This document shows, one piece after another, positions 1-8,295 of a stretch of 64,000 nucleotides of DNA; the first letter of the stretch is position 1; each line of letters starts with the position of its first letter. The position numbers and the translations under genes are program-made. This stretch comes from Microbulbifer sp. MKSA007 (GTDB lineage Bacteria > Pseudomonadota > Gammaproteobacteria > Pseudomonadales > Cellvibrionaceae): assembly GCA_032615215.1 (NCBI GenBank), contig CP128433.1, positions 3,741,501 to 3,805,500 on the forward strand. Direction: 5' to 3'. The notes beneath the pieces were generated by a model, which saw only the letters and a program-made list of their open reading frames with translations, did no database searches and had not been told where the DNA came from.

Positions 1-1
1 A

Positions 2-55
2 GATGAAGATGATCCCTATGCAGACTTTCAGATCCCCGATGATCTTATGTGGTAA
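2..55 (+). CDS. 3' end of an upstream gene (partial)
   Basis: The window opens inside a reading frame that ends DEDDPYADFQIPDDLMW and stops at TAA 53-55. Only 17 codons are visible. The acidic tail and the tight junction with the next gene suggest a co-transcribed upstream gene, but no family can be named. It could also be a chance open frame. Confidence 0.4.
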   Translation, partial: DEDDPYADFQIPDDLMW

Positions 56-63
56 GCAGTCAA

Positions 64-624
64 ATGGAAAAAGCTGTTACTCAGGCGGTAGAACAATGGC
101 TTACTGATGTGGTTGTCGGTCTCAACCTCTGCCCTTTCGCACGCAAACCTCTGCGTGCAGGGCAAATTCGACTCAAGGTGAGTCCTGCCACAGGAGACGA
201 GGCGCTACTCAGTGATCTATTGTCGGAATTACGTCGGCTCGATACCACTTCGGAATCTGAATTGCTTACCACCTTATTGATTATCCCTAATCACCTAGGG
301 AAATTCAGCGACTACAACCAGTTCCTGGATTTAGCAGAGTGGTTACTGGAACGCAACGACTATGTAGGAACCTATCAATTAGCCAGCTTCCACCCAGATT
401 ATCAATTTGCTGGCACTGCAGCCGCCGATGCGGAAAACCTAACTAATCGCGCACCCTATCCTATCTTACACCTGCTGAGAGAAGAGAACCTGGAAAAAAT
501 GATTGATCTATATCCAGATCCAGAGAGTATTCCAGAAAATAATATCCGTCGTATGGAATCATTAAGCCATGAGGAAAAACTAAAGTTATTTCCCTACTTA
601 TTTCTTCAGGGCAACAAGAAATAA
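64..624 (+). CDS. DUF1415 family protein
   Basis: The protein has about 186 residues and matches the DUF1415 pattern: an N-terminal helix followed by VVVGLNLCPFA, then a central TLLIIPN and a YQLASFHPDYQFAG segment, with NRAPYPILHLLRE near the C-terminus. The biochemical role of DUF1415 is not established, and nothing in the sequence reveals a substrate. I chose the ATG at 64 because it matches the usual family start. A GTG at 49 in the same frame would overlap the upstream frame. The stop overlaps the start of the DUF99 gene by one base (TAATG), so the two are translationally coupled. Confidence 0.85.
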   Translation: MEKAVTQAVEQWLTDVVVGLNLCPFARKPLRAGQIRLKVSPATGDEALLSDLLSELRRLDTTSESELLTTLLIIPNHLGKFSDYNQFLDLAEWLLERNDYVGTYQLASFHPDYQFAGTAAADAENLTNRAPYPILHLLREENLEKMIDLYPDPESIPENNIRRMESLSHEEKLKLFPYLFLQGNKK

Positions 625-1211
625 TGAAGCCTCTGGCAGAATTATTACGATTAAGGAAGCAGATCCGAGTTATCGGTTTTGATGACGCCCCTTTTGAAAA
701 ACGAAGGGGCGCGCCGGTAAAAGTAAGCGGTATTATCTGCACCAAAACTCGCTTTGAGGGAATGCTTTGGGGGCAGGTAAGCAAAGATGGGATGGAAGCT
801 ACAGAAACTCTTGCCACACTGCTGAAAGAAAGTAAATTCTACAGCCAGGTAAATGTCGTATTGACCGATGGAGTAGCAGTGGGTGGTTTCAATATTATTG
901 ATCTGCCCAAGCTGGCCGATATCTTACAGCGCCCTTGTATCGCGTTAATGCGAAAACCACCAGACATTCAAGCCATTGATAAAGCGCTGCAAAATTTTCC
1001 TGACTATCTACTGCGTAAAGAGACCCTGATGAAAGCTGGGAGTATCCATAACTACAATAACTTCCATTTTCAAGTGCAGGGATGTGAACCGGAGATTGCC
1101 GCCCAGGTGTTAGAACAAGCCACCGACACTGGGTATGTCCCTGAAGCTCTACGTTTAGCCCATATGATTGGCGCGGCAGTAATGACCGGACAAAGTGGCA
1201 AACGCGCATAA
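624..1211 (+). CDS. DUF99 family protein (endonuclease V-like fold)
   Basis: The 195-residue protein carries the three DUF99 signatures: RVIGFDDAPF near the N-terminus (a metal-binding aspartate region in the RNase H-like fold), VLTDGVAVGGFNIIDL in the centre, and CIALMRKPPD. DUF99 is related to endonuclease V and is sometimes named endonuclease dU, a repair-type nuclease. That activity is known for relatives and is not shown here. The family is best known from archaea, so its presence in a gammaproteobacterium is noteworthy. It is coupled to the DUF1415 gene by a one-base overlap and ends before a short AT-rich gap. Confidence 0.82.
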   Translation: MKPLAELLRLRKQIRVIGFDDAPFEKRRGAPVKVSGIICTKTRFEGMLWGQVSKDGMEATETLATLLKESKFYSQVNVVLTDGVAVGGFNIIDLPKLADILQRPCIALMRKPPDIQAIDKALQNFPDYLLRKETLMKAGSIHNYNNFHFQVQGCEPEIAAQVLEQATDTGYVPEALRLAHMIGAAVMTGQSGKRA

Positions 1212-1279
1212 TTCCAATAGCATAACAGATCTACCATTTGTCGCGGGCAGCTATAGCTCTTCTTTTACCGCGAAAATTA

Positions 1280-2149
1280 TTATATTGCCCACAAATCCTG
1301 ATATACCCACCTTAAACCTTTTGCCAACCCCACCGGGAAAGTGGAATAGTGGTCCGTACCGCTCACCACCTCTCCACTAAGCTTTAATCCACGATAATTA
1401 CGCGACTGTAATTTAGCAAGAAATTTCTTATGCCCATCTACCATATCATTACGCATGTGGCTCTTTTGTATTGTCTCCAAAGCGCCAGTGGCAATATAGA
1501 CGTTTACAGGCAGTGTGTTGTTATGGCTTGCATATTTATTCTCCAAATCAAAGATCATTTCATCCTTAAACCAAAGAGAAGGACTTGTCAGGATATAAGT
1601 GGAAAACAACTGTGGATTGGTAAGTAATACTCAAGCACCAAAAGATCCACCCAATGAATGACCTGAAAGAATCCTACGTGTGGGATCCCCCCTAAAGCTC
1701 CCCTCAATAAAGGGCATTACTTCTTTTTCAATAAACTGTAAGTACTTACTGGCTCCACCAGTTGTATAACGCTTCCACCCACTATCGACTACGGGCGTGA
1801 GATCTCGAACTCGACTATACTGCCCGTTTTCTCCGTGAGCGAATGAAATAGCAACTACGATGGCTTTATCCATATCCTTAAAGTGTGTAACACCCGAGGC
1901 AACCTTAAATGTATGAGGCCCATCATTAAGGTAAATTATCGGGTAGGTCTTATTTTTATTATCATCGTTCGAGTAACCTGATGGTAACTTCACGTACAAG
2001 TCGTATTTGCGTTTGAGAATATCAGAGTCAACTGTGTATATTTTAGATCCACTTAACTCAAAAGATTCAGAAACCTTGGTAATGAGGGGCTTTGCAATTA
2101 GTGAATTAGACAGCACCAGAATGGCTATCAGCAGAATAGCTTTAATCAT
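1280..2149 (-). pseudogene. alpha/beta-hydrolase esterase (COG2819-like) with in-frame TGA
   Basis: This is one continuous frame of 290 codons interrupted by a single TGA at 1631-1633. The N-terminal part has a signal peptide (hydrophobic MIKAILLIAILVLSNSLIA), the esterase motif TYPIIYLNDG, and the nucleophile elbow GHSLGGSFGA directly before the stop. After the stop the frame resumes as VLLTNPQLFSTYILTSPSLWF, and GTDHYSTFP near the end supplies the catalytic histidine region. The family (siderophore or S-formylglutathione-type esterases) normally reads straight through this point, so the gene is probably inactive. No length change is involved, so this is a substitution. Suppression or readthrough is possible but unsupported. 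Confidence 0.75.
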
Positions 2150-2277
2150 ATTTAACCTAGTTTAATTTTATACTCAATATTGCTTTAAGAAAAAATTCGC
2201 TACCAACAAAAATGTAAGTCAGTTAAACCCTGAATATAATAAGGTGAGAGAGAAATAAAAAAGATAAAAAAGCTTAA

Positions 2278-3657
2278 TTATAAATCAAACTGATTTGGTT
2301 GAGCGTACTTTATCAATTCATCTTGAATCTTTTGAACCTGTTGAGAAAATTGATTTAAAGAATCTCCTACCAGCCCCTTACTAATAGGGAGGTCAAGCCT
2401 TAATGGATCAACAGCCGTACCATTTTTATGAATCTCATAGTGCAAGTGACGCCCCTGCACACGACCTGTAGCGCCAAGGTAACCGATTACCTGCCCTTGT
2501 TTTACTCTTCCCCCTTTACTAATTCCTTTCGCGTACCCCTTAAGGTGCGCATAAATAGTCTTTATCCCGGAGCCATGGCGAATACGAATATAGTTGCCGA
2601 AACTACCAAAATAAGAAGCTCGCTCAATAATACCATCACCTGCAGCCAATATCGGCGTGCCCAAAGGGGCTCCAAAGTCCAAACCTTTATGTACTCGGGT
2701 ATACCCTAGGACTGGGTGCTTGCGGCGCCCAAAATAAGATGACAACCTTGCATTCTCTAACGGAGTACGCATTAGAAACCCTCTAGAGCCTTGGCCATCA
2801 GGGTAAAAATAATCCACCCCCTGAGGTCCCTCAGTAGAAAACCGATATAAACTTATCTTTTCTCCACTAAGAATAAGCTCAGCAAATAAAATTCTATTTA
2901 GTTTTTCCTTTCCAGCTTGGCTATTGAATAAGGTATCATAGAAAACAGAGAATTGATCACCTGCTCGAATCTGCCGTTGAAAATCTACGGAATAACTAAA
3001 TATTTCATTTAGTTTTGTGAGCACAGAATTAGATAGGCCAGACTCTTTTCCACTTTGGTATAAACTGCCCGAAATTTCACCTTTAACGTAGTATTTCCTG
3101 GCATCGACAGGAGATTCAAATTGATTAGTTCTATAATTGTCTCCATGTCTAACCAACTCCAAACTCTCTGCAAAGCCAACAACCAAGGTAAGCTTATTAA
3201 GCTTTCCAGTGGTATCTATTGTTAAGTTAAATTCCTTACCAACTGGTAGGATACTGACATTGACATGTTCCGACAAAGCCTGAATTATTTTATACGCTTC
3301 TGCACGATCGACTCCACTATCCACCAATAGTGATAAAACCCCTTGGTTTTTAGCTAGTTGAACTTTTTTTGTGCGCTCTAGATATTCTTCCTCAACTCTA
3401 TATGGAGGGGCCACCTCCCTACGCTGCATCCCTTCATCTTGATGTACCAAGGATAGATCATTGAGTAGGGGCAATGTAAAAGATAAATCATATTGTACCG
3501 ATTTAACATTGGAATGGTTTTCCAATAACGGCCCTGCTATCGCCAGTGATTGAATCGATAAAAGAACCAGCAACAAAGCTATCCTCCAGATATCGATCAG
3601 AAAGAAAATAGTTAATCGCCTCACAGGTAACCCTACTTTTCTTAAGTAATAAATCAC
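2278..3657 (-). CDS. M23 family metallopeptidase (murein endopeptidase)
   Basis: The 459-residue secreted or membrane-anchored protein has an N-terminal hydrophobic segment (about residues 17-41), a middle region resembling the non-catalytic part of MepM-like enzymes, and a C-terminal LytM/M23 domain. Zinc ligands are visible in VHKGLDFGAP (His and Asp) and HLHYEIHKNG. M23 enzymes cut peptide cross-links in peptidoglycan in the periplasm. The GTG start lies eight bases after the stop of the M56/M23 gene and close behind a GGGGGA ribosome-binding sequence, so it is the third gene of the BlaI-led operon. Its substrate cannot be read from the sequence. Confidence 0.85.
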   Translation of the reverse strand: MIYYLRKVGLPVRRLTIFFLIDIWRIALLLVLLSIQSLAIAGPLLENHSNVKSVQYDLSFTLPLLNDLSLVHQDEGMQRREVAPPYRVEEEYLERTKKVQLAKNQGVLSLLVDSGVDRAEAYKIIQALSEHVNVSILPVGKEFNLTIDTTGKLNKLTLVVGFAESLELVRHGDNYRTNQFESPVDARKYYVKGEISGSLYQSGKESGLSNSVLTKLNEIFSYSVDFQRQIRAGDQFSVFYDTLFNSQAGKEKLNRILFAELILSGEKISLYRFSTEGPQGVDYFYPDGQGSRGFLMRTPLENARLSSYFGRRKHPVLGYTRVHKGLDFGAPLGTPILAAGDGIIERASYFGSFGNYIRIRHGSGIKTIYAHLKGYAKGISKGGRVKQGQVIGYLGATGRVQGRHLHYEIHKNGTAVDPLRLDLPISKGLVGDSLNQFSQQVQKIQDELIKYAQPNQFDL

Positions 3658-3665
3658 ACTCCCCC

Positions 3666-4991
3666 TTACTTCGCAAGCAAAGTGTCTGGGTTGATTCGCT
3701 TGCCTTCTTTGATAAGTTCAAAGTGAAGATGTGGCCCTGTTACACGCCCTGATATACCCACAGTTCCTATCGCCTGGCCGGCACGTACTGACTGCCCTGC
3801 CTCAACCTCCCGCTCATTTAAATGGGAGTACAGAGTTTTCGTATTATTACCATGATCAATAATTATGATTTTCCCATAATTTTTATGCTTATAATCATCA
3901 GTAGAGACTATTACAACACCACTTTCAGCTGAAACCACCGGAGTGCCAATCGGTGCCGCAAAGTCAGTACCTTCATGGGTTTTTTTGCGAATTTTACTGA
4001 AATCACCAAAAGGGCTACTAATACGGGCACTCTCAACCGGGACTGTCAATTTGGTAATCTCCACTGAAGCCATTGTTAATCCCGGTTTTAACAGTAGCCC
4101 TCCGAGTATTAAAATGGTTGAAAAACTGCAGAACAACATAGCGCGTAAATAGACACCTAATTCGCCATTATTAGCCCCCGCCCTTGAGGCTTCCATAATA
4201 TTCAAAAGCCTGCGTCGGAAAAAAGGAGCCTGACTCGTACCACCAGAGAAAGAGAAAGCTACAACCCAGTCACTTGTTCTTTGTGAAGAGTTCCGTCGAA
4301 GAGTGTCAATCATTGCTTGTGCATAAACACGGTGCAATTCTCGCTTACATGACTTTAGAACTTCGCGATCGCACCCCAACTCTATCGCCCAGCTGAATCG
4401 AGACTTCATCCAACCTAAGAAGGGATTGAACCATAGGATGCAAGTAAATATATGCACAATCAGAATCAACAAGGGGTCAAGCCTTTTCAAGTGCATAATT
4501 TCATGCTCAATGATTAGATGACGCTCCGTTTCATTCATTGATAAAATATAGGAGGGAAGCACCAATTTACGACTGAATAGCTGCATCACAAATGGTGTAA
4601 TCGTTGAGTGTGTTATAAACACCTGAGTCTTACTTCCGATTAGAAAATCACTTTGAGATGAAGTAAAAAACTGGTCAAATTTAACAACAGAAAGCTTATT
4701 ATTTGCTATTAAACGCAATTTCTTGCCATAGAAAAACTGACTCACTACCACTTTAGATAAGGTAAAAAACACCCCGCACAGATATATAAGCAACCAAAGA
4801 AAAGCCAGTAATTCAACAGAACTCAAAGAGGTCGATACATACTCATGCAGAACTATGTTAATTGGTGATATAGAGGTAGCCTCATAAGCTGGCGGTAATT
4901 CAAAATTCAGATCCGGAGCAATACCCAACGTTAACTGGTCGCTCAATTGCGCAAGAAAAAATGGGGAACCGGCAGCAACCATTGCACACAA
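3666..4991 (-). CDS. M56/M23 fusion metallopeptidase, N-terminus cut by a stop codon
   Basis: This combines a BlaR1/MecR1-type M56 membrane protease with a C-terminal M23 murein endopeptidase. M56 features are transmembrane segments, HEIMHLKRLDP (HExxH zinc site) and IELGCDREVLK (third ligand region). The M23 domain has HEGTDFAAP and HLHFELIKEG. BlaR1 proteins sense cell-wall stress and cleave a BlaI repressor. Here a murein hydrolase replaces the penicillin-sensor domain. The true start is probably ATG 5153-5151, three bases after the blaI stop, encoding a first transmembrane helix. A TAA at 5010-5012 (codon 48) interrupts that frame, and homology resumes at once (HWRSFWLCAMVAAG). Translation could restart at TTG 4991 or ATG 4982, losing one helix. 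Confidence 0.78.
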   Translation of the reverse strand: MCAMVAAGSPFFLAQLSDQLTLGIAPDLNFELPPAYEATSISPINIVLHEYVSTSLSSVELLAFLWLLIYLCGVFFTLSKVVVSQFFYGKKLRLIANNKLSVVKFDQFFTSSQSDFLIGSKTQVFITHSTITPFVMQLFSRKLVLPSYILSMNETERHLIIEHEIMHLKRLDPLLILIVHIFTCILWFNPFLGWMKSRFSWAIELGCDREVLKSCKRELHRVYAQAMIDTLRRNSSQRTSDWVVAFSFSGGTSQAPFFRRRLLNIMEASRAGANNGELGVYLRAMLFCSFSTILILGGLLLKPGLTMASVEITKLTVPVESARISSPFGDFSKIRKKTHEGTDFAAPIGTPVVSAESGVVIVSTDDYKHKNYGKIIIIDHGNNTKTLYSHLNEREVEAGQSVRAGQAIGTVGISGRVTGPHLHFELIKEGKRINPDTLLAK

Positions 4992-5156
4992 CCAGAAACT
5001 TCGCCAATGTTATATCGTATTAAAGCTGTCTTTATTTCTAGCTGTTGCCAGCCAAATAGCAATGAAAACCAACCCCGCCCACAATATTGAGAAGAAAGAA
5101 GTAGCTAGAAAATCCAGTGCAAATGGTAGAACTGTAGAGACTATCTCGGCCATAGC

Positions 5157-5564
5157 CTATTCACCATCCTTGCTGACCGGCTCAGAGTCAGGCCAGGAAT
5201 CGAGTACTGCCTGAAGCTCCTCGATATCTTTATCACTCATTAACTTACTGCCGGCAAACATCGACACAGGAAGGGGACCATCAAGCTCTAATACTCTTTC
5301 AGCGAAATCTTTTGCATATGACGCCAGAGTTTCCACCTTCTCAATCGCAGGGCTATAAACATGGATTCCATGGATTCCATGGATCTCAGATTGAGCCACA
5401 AACGACTTATCCCGCATCCGATCTAGTGTCTTTCGAGTAGACGAGTATGACCAACCCAATTCAGGTCCTACCCGATCATGTAACTCTCTGGCACTCAGCG
5501 GTTCTTGTCTCCAAAGGGCTTTCAACAGCGCAAGTTCTGATGGGGACGGTTTTACCTTTTTCAT
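5157..5564 (-). CDS. BlaI/MecI/CopY family transcriptional repressor
   Basis: The 135-residue protein has the N-terminal winged-helix DNA-binding domain of the family (SPSELALLKALW, LSARELHDRV, SYSSTRKTLDRM) and a C-terminal dimerisation part. Family members repress their own operon until a paired M56 protease cleaves them. I chose ATG 5564 because GGAAG lies upstream at good distance and a likely operator lies further upstream, inside what a longer open frame would cover. A 9-bp unit is repeated three times near 5361-5390 and encodes IHGIHGIH, an unusual small expansion in the wing or linker. Its stop is followed three bases later by the M56 gene. Confidence 0.88.
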   Translation of the reverse strand: MKKVKPSPSELALLKALWRQEPLSARELHDRVGPELGWSYSSTRKTLDRMRDKSFVAQSEIHGIHGIHVYSPAIEKVETLASYAKDFAERVLELDGPLPVSMFAGSKLMSDKDIEELQAVLDSWPDSEPVSKDGE

Positions 5565-5597
5565 TTTATCTTCCCGTGTGACAGTCAGGGCTAGTGA

Positions 5598-5611
5598 GCG
5601 ACAAGTGTCGC
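5598..5611. promoter_or_regulatory. probable BlaI-type operator
   Basis: GCGACAAGTGTCGC is a perfect inverted repeat (GCGACA-AG-TGTCGC) 34 bases upstream of the blaI start. Known BlaI/MecI/CopY operators have a TACA-NN-TGTA-like core, and GACA-NN-TGTC has the same geometry. The binding assignment is inference. Confidence 0.55.
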
Positions 5612-5779
5612 ATTCGGTCAACCGCCCTGCAGGGAAACCTGTTAGGTTATTTTTTATACAGACAGGACCGTAAGCAGCTTTTGCCGACTGGCAAAAAGTT
5701 GAAAGCTATCGATAGACCAATCGATTTTGATCAGTTTAAGCACCAACCAATATAAGGTTTGATAGCGCTTGTAACCAAC

Positions 5780-5980
5780 TCAAAACCTCAGGGCTTGCTG
5801 CACCAGTGCCAAGCAAAGCCCCAATCCAAAGATATAAGTGCCTACAGCACCCAAGAAGCGCATTGGGTTAGGCTTTGCCATAGTGGAGGGAAATAAGATG
5901 CCTGCAACAAAAAGAAATCGACAGGCGGTCAGCAGAATAACAAACCACCAAACCCAGGTAGAAGACTGCCCTAAGCTCAC
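5780..5980 (-). CDS. small two-helix membrane protein, unknown function
   Basis: The 66-residue protein has two hydrophobic helices (VWWFVILLTACRFLFVAGIL and FLGAVGTYIFGLGLCLALV) joined by a short charged loop. I do not recognise the family. The GTG start is supported by GGAG eight bases upstream. An ATG just before it runs into an immediate stop. It lies alone between blaI and the next hypothetical gene, all on the same strand. Confidence 0.55.
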   Translation of the reverse strand: MSLGQSSTWVWWFVILLTACRFLFVAGILFPSTMAKPNPMRFLGAVGTYIFGLGLCLALVQQALRF

Positions 5981-6085
5981 TAAGAAATCTCCATTTCCTA
6001 TGTTATTTGTACAGGGAGGGTATTTTAAGCCTCGCCTTCCCGCCCTAGTTGTTCACACTATATAAGCATCGTTTTCAGCTACATT

Positions 6086-6553
6086 TTAAAGAATCACAGC
6101 AGTATCTCTGGAGCCTGTCGCGAACAATGCAACCAGAGAAAACTGTGAAAAACCTTGATCAGTAGATAGATACTCTTTACACCAAAACCTAAGTTCATCC
6201 GACCATTTAACCAAAGCCTGCTGCTTCTTCGGCTCAGCATCATATTGGGAAGCCAGTCCAGCAAAGTGACAGTGCACAACTACTTTAGAGTCATTGCTTC
6301 GGCTATCATCAACTACAGATACCGTCATAGAAGCAGATACAGACTCCCAACTAATCAGGAAGTACAGAGAAGTATCACTTACATTTTCATCAAGCTTGGA
6401 AATTGCGAGCTGTAATACCTCGGAAAGGTCCTGATAAATATCATCATTCGCCAAGGCAGTACTTTCCGATCGGTGTAACTCATGCTCCGTAGCAGTTTTA
6501 TTTTCACCACCAAAGAGGCATGTCGACTTTTCTATCTGCCAAGCCAATCTCAT
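6086..6553 (-). CDS. hypothetical protein
   Basis: A soluble, acidic protein of about 155 residues that I do not recognise. It has no signal peptide and no transmembrane segment. The ATG at 6553 sits six to seven bases behind a strong GGAGG, which supports translation and this start over an upstream methionine at 6583. The middle has amphipathic helices (LSEVLQLAISKL) and a beta-rich stretch (TVSVVDD, KVVVHCHFAGL). Flanking genes on the same strand give no functional clue. Confidence 0.6.
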   Translation of the reverse strand: MRLAWQIEKSTCLFGGENKTATEHELHRSESTALANDDIYQDLSEVLQLAISKLDENVSDTSLYFLISWESVSASMTVSVVDDSRSNDSKVVVHCHFAGLASQYDAEPKKQQALVKWSDELRFWCKEYLSTDQGFSQFSLVALFATGSRDTAVIL

Positions 6554-6720
6554 AAACCCTCCAAATACATCAAGACTGAACAAAGAAATATTCTACGAGA
6601 TTTATGAGTAGAGCACACTTCATCCCCTCCCAGCCTGCATACTCTTCTCCATATTCAAGCTCAAAGTAAGGCAATTCCCCTTGAAAATACACCAAGAGTT
6701 GACCTCAAATGACAACTCTA

Positions 6721-7206
6721 CTACTTCGCGTCAGGGCGCACTGATACACGCATGGTAATATCGGCATGAAATACTTCCTCTCCATTAGTATCAATAACGC
6801 TCACAGGCATAACAACATCGCCAGCCTCAATGGTTTTAAATCCTGGATACTCACAAACGGCTCGTAGATTAGTCTTCGCCATCTTTAAGTACTTGACTTC
6901 CATCCCTACTGGTATCCAGCGAAAGCGTCGATCCAAAGACACATCCAAACAAACACCGCCAGCTAATTCAGCGGCGTTACACATAGCGATAGCATGTACA
7001 GTACCGATATGATTTGTCACGCTCCAACGCTTATTCAGTAAAACCTCCACTTTACCCGGTGATAATTCCAGGAAACGCGGCTTGATTGAACGAAAATACG
7101 GTGCCTTAAGTGCCACTAATTTAGACACCAGCCAGCGGCCCAATGCCGAGCCGCCAAATCGCCCCCAAAGATTAAGTACTGGGCTTTTAGAAGATTGATA
7201 GTCCAT
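6721..7206 (-). CDS. DUF4442 hotdog-fold protein (thioesterase-like)
   Basis: The 161-residue protein fits DUF4442, a hotdog-fold family related to acyl-CoA thioesterases. The central NHIGTVHAIAMCNAAELAGG corresponds to the hotdog helix that carries active-site residues, followed by strands ending in EVFHADITMRVSV. The substrate is unknown. The ATG at 7206 is preceded by GAGAGGTAAG, which favours it over an upstream GTG at 7239. It is the last gene before a kilobase without genes. Confidence 0.75.
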   Translation of the reverse strand: MDYQSSKSPVLNLWGRFGGSALGRWLVSKLVALKAPYFRSIKPRFLELSPGKVEVLLNKRWSVTNHIGTVHAIAMCNAAELAGGVCLDVSLDRRFRWIPVGMEVKYLKMAKTNLRAVCEYPGFKTIEAGDVVMPVSVIDTNGEEVFHADITMRVSVRPDAK

Positions 7207-8295
7207 CTTACCTCTCCATCCTATACATCGAACCGCCACTCTATATGGGCGGTCTTAAGCTATTTAGGCCACTATATATCAACTTCCGGTAGTCCAGGAT
7301 AATCAGATCTATCAGTTTTATTGACATGGGCTATTCCAAGCGCAGAAATGCCCAAGAGGAGGTTTGGTTCATAAGCGAGTGCAACTAATAGGGCTAGAAC
7401 TAATAATTTGTATTCCTTAAAAGCATATCCATTAATAGGTAAAGTAAGTATATCTGCAAGCTGATAGGCATACTAAATGGCAATCGCTACTGCGCACCTT
7501 GAAAGATTGTTTTTGATGTCCAAAAAATTCACTCAGACAATCTTTTACAAAAAAGCTTAGATTGAGTAGCTAGTTATATGTCAATTAATACTGAAGATTA
7601 GATATCGAAAATTGTCAGACCAGAAAATCTTAGATTAAATTCTAACTATACTTCTCGCTGCGGTACCTGCTTTATTCATTTCTAAGACATCTAACTTTCA
7701 ATATATCCACCATAATTAAGGGTACATTATAAATTTGTCAGAAATTTAATATTGCGAAGGGTATGATCGCGACTCCCACAACGCACCAATAATATTAGAT
7801 TCCCAGAATATCTACTCCACTAAAGGGCTTCCGTTCATGGGTCTAATTTTATTTAGCCGCAAATCTATCACTATTTTTTCGCCACACCTATATATATCGG
7901 GATATGATTTTATGCTATATCACTTACCAATTGCTACCGGCCTGGTCCTAATAGAGACCGAGAAGCTCGCAGTCTACCGGTGAAAATTGGAGCTTCTAGT
8001 TAACATAAAAAATTAATTCCTATTCATGGGAGCGACTCAATCAACCCTAGCAAGGCTATATAATGGAGAGAATCAAGCTGTGTAAATTATCGAGTAAGAA
8101 TAAAAATCCAGCTAAAAGATTTTTTCCCAAATGTAAATCTAGTAGAGGCATCTACAAAAGGAAAGACAAGCAATAATTAGGTAAGAAGAACAAAAATCTC
8201 TAACAGAAAATGTTATTTATATTTACATCCAAGGATAAAAATATCTTTTCTGAAAATGAGACAGCCCTACCGAATAGACTGTCCCATAAATTATC
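7207..8295. other. gene-free AT-rich stretch
   Basis: About 1.1 kb with no reading frame of convincing composition on either strand. The only notable content is a more GC-rich block around 7927-7997 with nested complementary segments, listed separately. The rest has many stop codons and no recognisable repeat. Confidence 0.6.
7927..7997. ncRNA. candidate structured RNA element
   Basis: Nested complementary segments form an extended hairpin: CCAATT 7927-7932 with AATTGG 7985-7990, CCGG 7937-7940 with CCGG 7977-7980, AGAC 7955-7958 with GTCT 7972-7975, and CGAG/CTCG closing an AAG loop. Alternative pairings (GGTC 7944-7947 with GACC 7956-7959; AGAAGCTC 7961-7968 with GAGCTTCT 7990-7997) compete with it. 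The strand and the family are unknown. It could also be a degraded mobile element. Confidence 0.25.

Noticed and set aside
5579..5587. Palindrome TGACAGTCA near the blaI start, considered as a second operator
   Set aside because: It is short with a one-base centre, and lacks the two-base spacing of the stronger site at 5598-5611.
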